This document shows, piece after piece, positions 20,601-32,432 of a DNA stretch of 46,409 bases. The notes under the pieces are model-generated. The model was not told where the DNA came from and ran no database searches. It worked only from the letters and a program-made list of their open reading frames with translations. Source of the DNA: Paramarasmius palmivorus (lineage: Eukaryota; Basidiomycota; Agaricomycetes; Agaricales; Marasmiaceae); assembly GCA_037176845.1 (NCBI GenBank), contig JAYKXP010000247.1, positions 1 to 46,409 on the forward strand, given 5' to 3'. The stretch's first letter is position 1. Every line of letters starts with the position of its first letter. The translations under genes were made by a program, and so were the position numbers.

Positions 20601-23600
20601 ACTGTGACACCTATGACATCTTTTTCTCCTCTCCCAGGTCTCTTCTGCTTGCTGGGGCTCCAAAGCTCTACCTCTGAAGCTTGGAGTATTTTACCGTTGG
20701 GCATGGATGGCGTGAAGGTAGGTATCTTATTCTATACTTCTTGTCGTCTCTGAGACAGATGTGATAGCAGCAGTCCCCGTCATATTCAACGCAAACTACG
20801 ACACGGTACATGGAGCTGTATACGTGGCTAACTAGCACCAGAAGTCAATCCTATTGACGTCAACCACGACATGGTACATGGATCATGGATGGTTTGGGTG
20901 TAGGGTGGAAGGTATTTGATCATTTCTCTTGCCGTCGACCTAGCTAACGGTTGGTTAGAGTAGGTTATTTGTCACAACACACGAACCACTACCTACACCC
21001 ACCACCGTCCACCATCCCTCCCGCCGGTGGACGACGGTACAACCACGAGGCCGTCTCAACTCCCCCTTGATGCGGATAACCACTGCCCACTCTCTTCCTT
21101 TTACGAGAGTATGCTTCTTCACCTTTCACCATCGACGTTCCCCTTGTTCTGCGCAGACTACAATCCTTGCAGGTGGAGGGAGAAGATGAACGGTGGAGAT
21201 ATGAGCTATACCAGGCAGTATCATCGCTGGTTGAAGGTACGGGTGTGGTTGTAGGACAGGAATCCACGGAGAAACGACGACGTGTACCTCTCTTCGCTAT
21301 CCGTGAATGCAATTTGGTGTTGATGTCTTGTATCCTAGTAATAGTACTCCGCGTCAACCTCGTTGTTCCTGGGGTTAGGGATTAGACGAAGAGGAAGGAG
21401 TAATGTATTCGTCTTTGGGTAACAAAAAAAGTTCATGTGCGTGTTTCTCTTTCTCCTTCTGTGATTGTAGGTCAGTACCTAACCTCAGGCTGCTGCGTTT
21501 AGGTTCTCGTGCACTCTATCCCGCCCTGTGCCCCTCACCTCGCTACACATGGTGCATAGGGGTCAAATCCCATCGTATGAGCACGTCTCTTCGCCCCTCG
21601 CCCCCGCTCTCGCTCGTTCTGGTTATCGCTCAAATTGCTGCGATGCTCGCCACGCAATCCTCCGGATACATGCATTCTCCTCATGGCTAGTGGTTTCCAT
21701 AACGAAGGCGTAGTGGTACTTGTACGTCAGACACGCGAGATATTGTTCGCTTGTTGTCGTTTGGGGGTTGGACCCGATGACGCAAAGACGGATCCTTTAC
21801 TATAGGGTGAGAATCAGTCTTGAGTGCCTGTAGGCAGTCGTTAGCTTATGTCCTGTTGAGCTCCAGCGTTCTCCTTCAGCAGCTACATCACGTTCTCAGG
21901 AACACGTTGCACGATTCGTGTAGTGCTCTTCGTTGTTTCTCCTCACTCTATCCCAACCCCGACCACCTTCCACCTTCGTTCGCCCTTCATACCTACTCTC
22001 TCGTTCTCGACCTCGCGGTTTGCGGGGTATGCAGGATACCATTTACCTTGTGAAGGAGAGATGGGATCGGTATGGGACGTGAACGTCCTGTCTGTCATGT
22101 CCGTAGAATATTGGGTAAATGCCATTCTTTGGGTATCTGTAGACTATCGTTAACCTATATCCTCTCCAACTCTAGATAAACAGCTTTCCTAAGAAACCTC
22201 GAACCGTGCGCCATAGAAACACGATTCCCATAGCCTTTCTTCGTCGTTTCGGCCACCTCATTCGACCTCAACACCGAGTCCTGTTGTAGGATATGTGAAG
22301 GTTTAGGTGAGTGCTTGTACTTGTTTCTGTTTTCGAATGTGGAATGGTATCTAATGCTGTTTTTGTCGTAGATTCCTCACTTTCTACTCCCCGCAAACTA
22401 CGGGGGTATGTCTCCTACCAGCGCCTTCTTCCCGGCTTTCATCGTATACTGCCGTTTGGGTATCATCTTTTCGTCCATTGCACCTGCTGTGTCGTTCTGG
22501 GTACTGCTCGGGTTGCTGCGATGCTATCGCCGCTTTACCTGCCCTTCATACAATGTAGTCCGGAAACATGGATCCTCCTCGTGTCTTGTGGTGACCATAA
22601 CGCGTATGGAGCGAAAGCGTCGGAGTGCCCATACTACGTCGGAGAAATGGGGCACCATTCCCTTGTTTGGGGTATGGGGAAGGAAAGATAAGATGGATAT
22701 CGGGTGTGTATAGGTCTTTAGAAAAGGCAAAAACATACACCGTATAATGTTGGGTAAGTCGCTCTCTTTGGGTACCTGTGGATTGTTGTTAAGCTCGTAT
22801 TTCGTTGCAGGCGGTCTCTATCGCAGCTGGCTCCCTTCGTCACGCAGATTAACCATTCTCCCAGTCTTCCTCGGCGTGCTTCCCGAACCTAGCTTCGTCA
22901 TTCCTCATTATCACTTCCACTATTCTCGAGAGACAGTTTAGTACAGACGTCGCTCTACCTTCCTTCCTTCATACCGCTGAAACAAGGGACCACTCGATGA
23001 CGCGGTGTACCACTGCGATTCTCGCGGACACTGGGCTCTGTTCGCCGTGCTGTTCACGGTTCTCATCACTCAAGGGGAAAGGGGTGTTCGTTTTTCAGGG
23101 CTACCAAGTGGAAGTCACGTTTTTTTCCCGCCGTACACAGCTCAATTGTTCCTCACCATAATATCCAATTGGTTCTTCCTCAGTGGAAGGTAGTCAGAGT
23201 GTTGGGATTTACCCTTGACATGCTCTATCTGGAGTCTCATGCCATGTCTAATGAGGAGTGGGAGAGAGCAAGCATCAACTTCGTTGCTTCGCACTATCAT
23301 ACATACCCATTTTTCCCTCGTTCCTCGTCGCTATTTGTCGACATCCCTCGCACTTCTTACCGTTCTCACCTGTTTCGGTGCGGACCAGGGTCTTCATGCA
23401 GCATGCATGGAGTCTGTTACCGTTTCTTCGCCGTTCCTGGCTGACCTTATGTTATTTCACCTTTGCATGCAGCCAACGAGTCGCGTACAAAACGGGAATA
23501 GGTGCTGGCTCAGCTCATCGTCATCTTATATCCCTTCCAGTACCTCCAATATTGGCACTGTCGTAGAAAGAGCCATAATTCTCACCTTTAAAGGCCTCTT

Positions 23601-23753
23601 TCCTACACAGAATAGGTCGTGGTTCAGTTCCCTTCGACTACTACATCTCAGAATGCCTTAATCATTTGCCATGTTGATATTCCAAACATATGATATCAAA
23701 CACCTCTTTCAAGTACTTTTCGGCCAGTAAGTCTACAGTACTTCGATACGCTT

Positions 23754-23885
23754 CAGTGTCCAATATACCCAGTTTCTCGTATTGCAATAGATTCTATGAA
23801 TCAAAATCCATGGCAGCAAACTAATCGAAGAACACCAGCAAGAAAGAACATACTTAATCGTGGCTTTCGTCAAAAAGATAAGTAG
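23754..23885 (-). pseudogene. Relic of the 3' end of an F-box gene
   Basis: On the minus strand this matches the last intron and exon of the F-box gene at 30794-32290 (compare 30915-31020). It keeps CTTTTTGACGAAAG..., the intron with GTTCTTTC...GATTCATAG (here GATTCATAGAATCTATTGCA) and the start of the last exon, then degrades. It shows that an F-box gene once followed block P2, as one now follows P3. Confidence 0.55.
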
Positions 23886-24658
23886 TCCCGCTGAGACGGA
23901 ACATGAGGTTATTGACAGAAACAGAGATCGTCCTTGGAAACTACTACTCTTGCAGCAGTATAGGTATACATCGGTTGTCCTGCGGAATAGCGAGTCCGCA
24001 CATACTAATGATTCCGACCACCAAATTCTTCGACTTCCTCTACGAAATGCTTCGGCGAAAGGCAGCCAAAACATTGAGATCCGCGCTCGAGAGCATTTAT
24101 GAAATATTGGTCTCTGTCTCAAGTCATGCGTAGCAGGCCTTTGAATGGATTATGGCTTTTGCCGTAGCGAGGAGCCAGGAAGACATGCTCCCATTGCCTT
24201 CCAGCAATTATCAGCCATACACCTACTCCTTTCAAGCTCATAAATCGCTGACACCAGAGCGCTCTTGTGTTTTTCGTGCGGCGACTTTGCCGAGGAGAGC
24301 CGGAATTAGGTGTGGTAGTTAAGCCGAGAAGCCGCAGGAGCTGCCGGGGTCAGAGTTTTTCTGTCCGAATAGTTACCGAACTTGAAGGTTTTTTTCCGAG
24401 GAGCTTTAACGTCTATTGGCTGCAGCTTTGCTTAATGTATTCTATGCGGCAAAGAGAATAATGTTGTACAAGAAGTATGCAGACATGATTTGTTTGCGTA
24501 TCTGTCTATGACCGAATCCTCAACAGACAATTGACCTTCATGGTGTTTCTCAAAGGAGATACTTTGCTTTTGATATCCCTGAAGGCGGATCTAGAGAATA
24601 TCAGTAAATAGAGGCCGATTAACTGGTTGGAGTTACCTTTGGTATCCTGGCTACCTCA
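23886..24658. other. Intergenic, 3' flank of copy D
   Basis: No gene is supported. The section 24270-24520 matches 330-580 near copy A. The 3'UTR intron of copy D is at 24636-24591 (branch TTACTGAT). Confidence 0.45.
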
Positions 24659-26255
24659 CTATACCCCGTCACGGGGATGATAAGATGGGAGTGTTCCTGT
24701 CGGCCTCTGAGTCTGACCAACATCACTTCCCCCATACTCCGGCGGTGCATTCTCGCGCACTACCCTCTCAAGTTCCATTGTGAGCATGTTGATTCTGGTG
24801 AACAGCTCGCCACGAGTAGGGTTATCCGAATTCTGCATTTCAGCTGTGAGCGAGGCTATCTCCGAGTCGTAACTTCGTTGTTGAACTTCGGTCATGTTCC
24901 GTGGTACACGCTGCGGTGTAAGATGGGACCCTCGTTCGTCCATTGGATCGTCTGAGTTGGCCGTGTCCTCGGATCGAAACAATTCTCTCCACTTCGTCGA
25001 CTTTGGCTTTGAATCACCTGTAAAACGTGTTGTGAAGGGCTCGACACTAGAGGCGACCACTGGCATTGCTAACATAATAGAGGTTTATTAGAGGTCGGCG
25101 AGGGATGTACTGTGATCCGTACCTTCTCTCCTCAATGTAGATCTCTTTCTTCTACAATGGTAGAAAAGCCCGGTGATAGTTATTACCGAGAGAACAGCAA
25201 TCACGATGCCGACAGTTGCTCCGATGGGAAGTTGCGAAGATTGTGCTAATACCCCTGATGAAGGTGTTACGTTCTGATCTCCGGAACCTCTGATAAAATC
25301 TGGCTTCTCATGAACGAAGGAGAAGGAGGGCGTGTATGTGACATAGTCAAACACGAAGCGAGAACCGTTTACGATGTTTGTGACATTTACTATGAGAGTG
25401 TGATTCCCTGGATCGAGGGTCGTAGCCTCATAGAATTTGTAATTCACAATTTCATCGTTGTCAAACCCGTGTGGACCATCCTGAGGATATTCCCCGCGTT
25501 TGGCGCCGCTATCATCCATGATAAAGTCCACGGTAAAGTTTTGTCCCGCAAGAAGAATTCCATAAACAGATATTGAAGTCCCTGTCATAGTACTATGAAT
25601 TGAGATTGTTACAACACAGCTGATAGATCGTATACCTGAAAATCGAAATTCAAAGGAGTCGCCTGTTGTGTTACTGTAAGTAGCAGTACGATCCGCAGCT
25701 AGGCAGGTCAAGGAAGGACCGTTCGGAGGATCGTAAACAAACTGGCTGTCCACGCTAGGGAACCATTGTCCAGTATACCAAATTTCGTCCTCTTTGGCGT
25801 TATCAACAAAGATGGTTTTTGCAGACAAGTCGGTGGTGCTTCCTGCTTTAACAAGTGCATAGTCGATGTACATATGATAAGTTCCACTATCGACTGCCGC
25901 AAAATTGTGTTCTTCATCAGAAAGTGACGGTGATTGATACCAGACGGTCCTCTTGTTGATTGATCCTGGCAAGGATACCTGCTCGTTGTCATCTAATGTC
26001 ACCCTGACTTGCTCAACGCTTCCGTAAAATGAGATTGACGTCCCTTGTGAAGGGTATACTCGTAAATGATAAATCGAGACGACAACCATCATCAGTATGA
26101 GACGTACCGTGAAATGATATGTTCATTTCCATTGGTTCATATGCAGCCTTTCCGCCATACCAGGCTGGATCTTCCTCGAACCGCAATCTGCTGGAGAATG
26201 ACGCGCTGCTGCTGTCTAAATCTACGATCATGGTGACCTCTTGACTGCCCGACAT
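24659..26255 (-). CDS. Single-pass membrane protein with duplicated ectodomain, copy D
   Basis: Exons 26255-26108, 26043-25636, 25581-25123 and 25068-24659 total 1425 nt (474 aa). The start MSGSQEVTM at 26255 is chosen because it aligns with the starts of B and C; the frame upstream is open but has no homology. The ectodomain layout, the helix (VGIVIAVLSVITITGLFY, near 315-335) and CRRKRS agree with copy C. The tail has APPEYGGSD and ends LPSYHPRDGV. Intron 2 (25635-25582, 54 nt) is stop-free and in frame, as in C. Domain 1 is shortened by a few residues in exon 1 relative to the others. NISF and GNHTL are potential glycosylation sites. Closest to C by eye. Function unknown. Confidence 0.88.
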
Positions 26256-26320
26256 CCTGGTGGGTGAATGTCGCGCTAAGGTAGAGTGTTCTGCGTTCCA
26301 CTTCCCTGTGTAAGGGAGCT

Positions 26321-26400
26321 GAGGAGGAGTAATAAAGAGAAGAAAGCACAAGATGTTTCACCCGTCTTGTGTACACTGAGAAGAAGCAATGATGGGGAAT
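26321..26400 (-). promoter_or_regulatory. Conserved proximal promoter block of copy D
   Basis: On the minus strand: GTGAAACATCTTGTGCTTTC, then CTCTTTATTACTCCTCCTC, about 70-145 bp before the ATG. It is the third instance of the block seen before B and C. Confidence 0.45.
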
Positions 26401-27359
26401 ATGAAGTCTGTATTCCTAGGCCATGAAGTCTCGTACTTATGTGGTAGGCAGCTTCCTCACGAGATGTAAGTATCCATGACTATTGATTGTCGAAGCCCCA
26501 CTGCCTACTTGATCCATGGCCAGTGGCGCAGATGGTTGATCAATACTCCCGTGAAAAACAGGGTTGAAAGTTTTACCAGTGTCTTGGCTCAAGGTTTCCT
26601 GGTAGCCGTAGATAGGTGAAATGTATATACAACGCCAGCATAGATATATGGTCAACGCACGTTAAGTTTTTGGTGCAGAAGATGGTGATTCCCGTCTTGT
26701 TTCTATCGGTCCTCTTTGCTATCTTGATACCTTGATGTGCTAGAGATCTAGCTGTGGTTATTGATGTGATAATTAGTTGCCAATGGTTCTACTTATATCT
26801 TCACCTTGTCCACCAAGTAGTAATAAACATATGCGAGATAGGGCCCGAGAGGTGTGTTCGCGGAAGCTATCAGCGGAAACGGACTTTCACAGTTCACTGC
26901 AGCGAGTGGATTCTGTTTCAGGAGAAACAGGATAAAAATGATGTTCGGTGTGCGAGACAAGATTCAAAATATTTGCTCCCGGGCCGGCGATCCGGACTGC
27001 ATATAAGGCAATTTCTTTGATCTTTGTCGAGCAAAGATCTTTCATTTTTGCTCGACTAACTCATCATCATCTTTGTCGGGTGCTGTTTCTGCAGAAACAG
27101 GATCCAATCGCTGCGGTGTTTGATCTTGACCTTAGGACGAGGTCACGAACAATAGCAACGAACGACTCGGAGCTTGATCTTGTCGGGCTTCATGGTGAGC
27201 CTTCAAGTTACGTCGTAATCTAAGCGGTAAAGTGAGCAAACTTGGCACAGTAATGAAGCTGATCCCAGAATATAAGTACGATGACAGAATCATGATCTCG
27301 ATGGAAGGGGAAGAAGTAATGACGACTCAAAAACTTGAGTAAGGCAAAAGTAAGGTCTC
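26401..27359. other. Upstream intergenic region of copy D
   Basis: It holds the ancestral upstream segment also seen next to B and C, interrupted by the MITE at 26888-27118. No gene is supported. Confidence 0.5.
26885..27121. mobile_element. 231-bp MITE with long inverted ends
   Basis: The element spans 26888-27118, flanked by TTT on both sides. From 26895 the left arm reads CACTGCAGCGAGTGGATTC. The right arm, reverse-complemented from 27118, reads CACCGCAGCGATTGGATCC. Each is followed by a palindrome: CTGTTTCAGGAGAAACAG on the left and CTGTTTCTGCAGAAACAG on the right. The arms match for about 39 bp. The homologous place near copy C (about 17648) lacks the whole insert. The 3-bp duplication and the small size suggest a Harbinger-type MITE, but this assignment is tentative. 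Confidence 0.75.
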
Positions 27360-30300
27360 TCTTGAGCCATGGTCCATGCACCCCGCCGGTCAAGCCGAGA
27401 AGCCGGGTTCTTAGAAGTTTTTTTTACCGGTCGACGAGTCATAGTCACTGTGACATGTGTGACAAACTCGTTTTCTTCTGCTCTTCCTCTCTCCAAGTAT
27501 TTTATCGTTGGGTATGGATATTTGCAGTCGAGGTATGTTTCTTATTCTGCATTTCGCGTCTTTTACGATACTGATGTGGTAGCAGGAGACCTTCCCATCG
27601 ACGCTGACCAAGACACGGTACAATGGACCTGTATCATGAATGGTTTGAGTATGGGTTGAAAAGTATGCTCCAGTAGTCCATTCTTTCGCCGCCAACGACG
27701 ACACGGTACGTGAAGCTGGATGACGAATGGTCTGGGTATGGGATGAAAGGTATGTTGATCTCTTTCTCTTCGTTGACGTGGCTAATGGTTGGTTACAATA
27801 GGTCAGTTGTCAAGGCATACGAATGGTTTCCACACCATCTCACTTACTTCCATTCTGCGTCTCACGTGGGCAGTAGGGCATAACTGGGTCTACAATCCAG
27901 AAGTGTGTTTCCCTCTTTCTTTCCTTATACATGCAGCTGATGTTTACTTCGAGTTAGGGCCACGTTACCACCCTACCGCCAGGCTCGTTCAAAGAAGATG
28001 TGTCTTACACCGACTCTGTGTAAGCTTTCCTTGGCCTCGCTAGGAACTACCCTGACGTCGTTCTTGTTGGAAACAGTCTTATAAAGGCTGACAAGCCGCT
28101 CTGCCCCTCGAATCCCACTTGAACCAATCGACATTATCCACCAATCATCGTCGAGCAGAATACTTGCTCTACCGCCAAGAGAAGCCTTATCGCGTTCGCT
28201 CACCATAAGAGACACATCACTTGCACCAATACCATTCACCATCTTTCTCGTTGGTGGACGATGTATGAGGCCTTCCGACCGACCTCCTGATTCGTATTAC
28301 TACTGCCCACTCTCTCCTTGCCTTCCCCTTCCAGTCGCATTCTCCCTTTACCTTCACAAACCTCTTTCTGCAGCAAAGACCTTTGTCCTTGTCTTGCTCC
28401 AGTGTCCTTCCTCCATATTCCTTCTTTCGGCGACAGAGCTGGCGGGTGTCGTTGGTGGACTTCTGCTCTCTGCATCTGAACTCCACCCCCACACGGCGTC
28501 GCTATCCTTCATGATGTGGTGGCCTAAGACCTCCCTTGCGTGTCGATCCTCCAGGAACCACCTCTGGGAGATGACCTTCTTAGTCATACCCCCACGTTCG
28601 CTTGATCGGCGCTGATACCCCCGCCCCGCCATTCTTGTTAGGAATGCACGATGGGAGAAAACGATGGTGAGTACCTCTTTACTTTGCCAATGTTTGATGT
28701 TGATGTCATCTTTTTTTCAGTAGCATCTCACTTTTCTACGCCCTCGCTGCTGAGTGCTCTTCAAAGTCGAGTGGTCGTTGTGGCGGTGTTCCTCCTTGCG
28801 GCGAGTGTGTCAGCCGAGGAGTATCTCCTTGAGGCGGTTAGGAAACGAGGAGCAATAACGCTTCTACCGTGAGACTCACGTACTGGTACTCTCTATGCTG
28901 CTCCATCCCCATCAACCTACTAGTCAATGCCCACCGTATCATCCTTCGTACACGCTGACATCCTGGTGTCTTCTTTCCTCGCAGCGGCCGTTGCAGGAAG
29001 GTACCGTATGGAGGAAACACAGGGTGCCATTCGCTTATGGTCTTTTGGGGTGAAGGAGAGATGGCATGGGCATGGGCTTTAGGGAAGGCAAACAGCCGCT
29101 CCTTGTTATGGGGTGAGTTCCACTCTCTGGAATCTTTATATTGTCCTTAACTCATATCATCTTCAGGTCCAAGTATACCGTTCCTTCCGCAGCCACATCA
29201 CACTCTCTCATACCTCGTCATGAAAGACATAGGAACGCGTTGCACGATTCCTGTGGTGATTTTCATTTTTTCTCCTCGTTCTACCCCAACAGAGTCTCTT
29301 ACTGTTCGGAAAAAAAGGGTTATGTGAGTTCGCATCTCTATCCGATTGTAGACTGGTACTCAACGTTGTTCTTCTTGTAGTCTTCGAGCCACGAGTTTTA
29401 CCAGCGCCTTATTCCCCGCTACCGCTATCTGGTTATCGTCTCTTCACCCTTCGTACCCGCCGTGTACCGCTCGAGTCGCTACGATGTTATCACCGCTTTA
29501 CCTACCACCTTCGTCACATTGGCACATCTTACAGAATGGAGCCTAGAAACGTGCCTCTTCCTCATACCTTGTGATTACCGTGATATCCACGAAGCGAAGG
29601 CGTGACTGCGGAGGAAACGCGGGGGTGTTTATGTTGGAGAAAGGAGAGCTGGGATGGTTATGGGAAGCGTATAGACTCTTGAGGAGGCAAAAAGCATCCA
29701 TTGCCATGTTGGGTGAGTGCCATTACTTGGATATCTGTAGATTATCGCTAACCTCGTGTTCTATCGTTGTGGCTCTTCTAGTGCCGATTACTGTATCGCT
29801 CCACAGTGTGGTTTTGGCTATTACCCCGCCTCGCTCCGGTGTCTCTATTTAACATCCAACCTCGACATCGCTCTCGTTTCCTTCAAGACGCGAAATAAGG
29901 AGTTAGTTGGTATTATTCCAACGCAATGCTTACCTGTGGATGGCGCAACTATCACTCTGCCTACACTACCTCATATCAGAGGCTCTCCGTCGCAGAAGCA
30001 GGACAATATTGTCGAGCTTACTCTGAAAGGCCGACATCCTTCATTTATATGGATTATACGCGTGGTGGTACGGGCATCGTCGTTCAGGAAGAGAAGAACG
30101 CTTCCTGCGAGTCGCAATAGGTGGCCGTGTATTTCGATAGCTGATGCTACCTGCTCGCTCATGATCGAACGAAACCTACCTAATACATCGCTCCTTCGCC
30201 AGCTGCTTCAGCGGAAGGTGTTTTGGGCATTGGGATGTGCGGAGAACGAGCGAGGAAGATACAGCCAGTGCCCCTTTATCACTTCTGATACCACATACGT

Positions 30301-30790
30301 ACCTTTCCTTCCAGGCTGTAATCCATTCCTGGAGCGTTCCCCTTGCTTTGAATCAGCTCCGAGTCTTCGTGCAGTTATTGCAGTGCGCTGAGCTCTGAAT
30401 GTCACATTCCCTTCTTTCCCAGTTGTTTCTCCGCCAGTTCCGGATCATTTTAGGTCCTTTCACCTGCGTCGGTGCAGAATGTATCCGACGACTCGCGTTC
30501 AAACGACAAGAACAGGTGCTGGCTCTGTTCATCGTCGCCTTGTTATCCCTTTCAGTACTGTCAGTTCCGACATTTCTTGTAGACGGAGCCAGAAGCCTCA
30601 TATCTGGAGGCCTTCTTTCCGTTTACAATTTGCCGTTGTTCGTTGTTCATTATCCTTCCACTACTACGTCCGAAACATCATAATCATTGACCATGTTGAT
30701 ATCTCTTCGTATATACACAAGTACATGGTATCAACCATCTCCTTCCAGTTCCCTTCGGCCAGTCATTCTACAATCCCTGAAGACTCCTAG
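27360..30790 (+). pseudogene. P3: decayed multi-exon gene block, third copy
   Basis: It is homologous to P1 and P2 from the GGTCCATG word at 27369 to about 30780. Introns starting at 28667 (GTGAGTACCTC..TTTCAG) and 29114 match P1 introns at 11475 and 12082. One exon piece reads DDEWSGYGMKG across an intron at 27750, parallel to DDEWFGFGMKG in P1. The longest continuous frame (29756-30391) is about 210 codons but is low in recognisable features. It ends next to the tail of the F-box gene on the opposite strand. P3 may be the least decayed copy, but exons still conflict in frame. Product unknown. Confidence 0.42.
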
Positions 30791-30793
30791 CCT

Positions 30794-32290
30794 TCAAAGC
30801 TTTAGTGCCCGATCTTTCAACCTTCCATACTCGGGCACGGTTTGCTCCAGCCTCTCGTACTGACGAGGTGGAGCACGTATCCGAGGATGAAGATCCCTTA
30901 TTGCTTTACGCAGAGTTTCGTATTGCAGTAGATTCTATGAATCAAAACACGTCAGTCAACGAACCAAAGAACACTAACGAAAATGAACACACCTGACCAT
31001 GACTTTCGTCAAAGAGATAGTCCTGCTGAGGCTCCCCAAAACCATGCATGACCGAACCATCAGGTAACGAGGGTATACGATACTGTATAGCGCATCCACG
31101 CTATCATTCCACACCTCAACACAATCCGCTACCGCCGATCTCGTTTCGAGGATCGCCTTCACTCCGGGTCTCGAAAGCTGCATCGACACGAAAGTGTGAA
31201 CAGGGACAAACGAAGGTCCGTGCATATAGAGTTCTCGGAGGTGTGGCATCACAATGGGACGCGCCAGTCCCTCGAAGAAAAGGCTTCCGATGCATCCGTT
31301 GAGGATGGTAAGCCTTTCGAGGCTGGTGAGCATCATAGCCATTCGTAGGAGAGTCACATCCATTGGAGGGACGTAGTCTAATGTGAGGCTTGTGAGTTGG
31401 GGTAATACGTGAACGAAACTGGGGATTTTGATCGTTGTGATGTTGATGTTGTCGATATGGACGTGTCGAAGAGACGGGAAGGTGAAGTGATTGAATTCGG
31501 CGGGCCAGGTGGTAACGTGGATAGTATGGAGATGGTTTAGCGTAGTCGCTTTCGGGTGTATCCATGGGATATCGGCCCAGCTGAGGGATAGAGATTGAAG
31601 AGCGTGCATCTGAGAGATAAGGGGGAAGGGAGAGGAATCGCTTTCGACGAGTTCATCGTGGTTGATTGAGAAATGGGTGAGATTTCGGAGCGTATCGCGC
31701 GAAATGCTAATCTGACGCGGATAACCGCCAAGATGGAGCTCTCGAAGTTTGGGTGTGGGTCCAATGACGAAGAGAAACCTAAAGATGTTCTCGTCATCCA
31801 TAGGATATGGTAGCACGAGGCGCTCAAGGTTGCAAAGAGAGCCAGGCTTGCAAGGCCAGGGGAAAAAGGGAACCGAAGATCGGCAAGGATGACGGAATTC
31901 AAACTCCAAAGACTTCCAATCCTCCGGCCTCGCTTGCCTCACTAGTGCTTGAAGCATAGCTAACACGCAGGACCACTCGATATCGTATCCAATGCGAAAG
32001 GTAACGGTGAGTGCTTTGTTCTGTGCGAGGCGCATGATGGCATCTAGAAGACCATTCACGTACGCGTGAAAGACATGAGGTTGCGTGGATTCAAGGAGCC
32101 GTTGGGGAAATTGTGAATCGTCGATAATGATCCTATCCCACAGTTTTGGGGTTGAAGCAAATATGTCGCGCCACCGACGACAGACCCGAACTAATGTCCA
32201 GGGTGTGTCGGCGAAAACCACCTTTGCAGATTGGTTGTGACATAATCGAAAAATGTCGATCAATAACTCGATTGGAAGCGTATTGATCAA
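30794..32290 (-). CDS. F-box / leucine-rich-repeat-like protein, probable C-terminal frameshift
   Basis: The minus-strand frame starts at the F-box: LPIELLIDIFRLC..., WTLVRVCRRWRDIF, PKLWDRI. A region of irregular leucine-rich strands follows (NLERLVLPYP, LRELHLGG, LQSLSLSW, LTSLTLDY, LERLTILNG, LRELYMHG). F-box proteins are substrate receptors of SCF ubiquitin ligases. The family tail can be traced past the uninterrupted frame: in the next frame, from about 31085, it reads PDGSVMHGFGEPQQDY..., is spliced at 30992-30935, and the last exon (30934-30794) reads LLQYETLRKAIRD... to a stop. A one-base frameshift therefore lies near 31080-31090, judged against the copy at 38107-39310. The 5' end is unresolved: the F-box exon begins after an acceptor with branch TACTAAC and has no ATG of its own. 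A possible first exon runs from an ATG at 32450, in phase. Confidence 0.72.
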
Positions 32291-32424
32291 GGCTTTGGGT
32301 GCGGATGATTGAACCTAACGTAGATCGTTAGTAGAGGGAATGCATATTTGGTTCAGAGATTACCCTTGGTGCCGTCTTGCAAGTAAATTGAAATGAAAGA
32401 AGATTTCTATGATACGGATAGCTG

Positions 32425-32432
32425 CTTTTATA
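32425..32432 (-). promoter_or_regulatory. TATA-like box upstream of the F-box gene
   Basis: TATAAAAG on the minus strand lies about 140 bp before the F-box coding exon. If it is a working TATA box, the ATG at 32450 would be outside the transcript and the start codon must lie elsewhere. Confidence 0.3.

Larger units (their letters stand above)
18770..23700 (+). pseudogene. P2: decayed multi-exon gene block, second copy, carrying a transposon
   Basis: This is the longest copy, enlarged by the element at 19491-20592. Homology to P1 and P3 includes the words at 20911-20980 (GTCGAC..TAGCTAACGGTTGGTTAG..TAG), which match 10320-10390 and 27750-27810. Intron-like GTGAGT...AG segments recur, for example at 21808, 22141 and 22304. 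One coding-like piece reads GVITPxx-type sequence but is interrupted repeatedly. Frames of 100-150 codons occur but switch frame between blocks. The 3' part (22990-23660) corresponds to 2870-3110 near copy A and to 30400-30790 in P3. I infer a pseudogene. Its original product is unrecognised. Confidence 0.45.

Noticed and set aside
29756..30391. A 211-codon plus-strand frame in block P3.
   Set aside because: The frame crosses what look like exon and intron borders shared with P2, and no domain is visible; it is kept within the P3 pseudogene entry.
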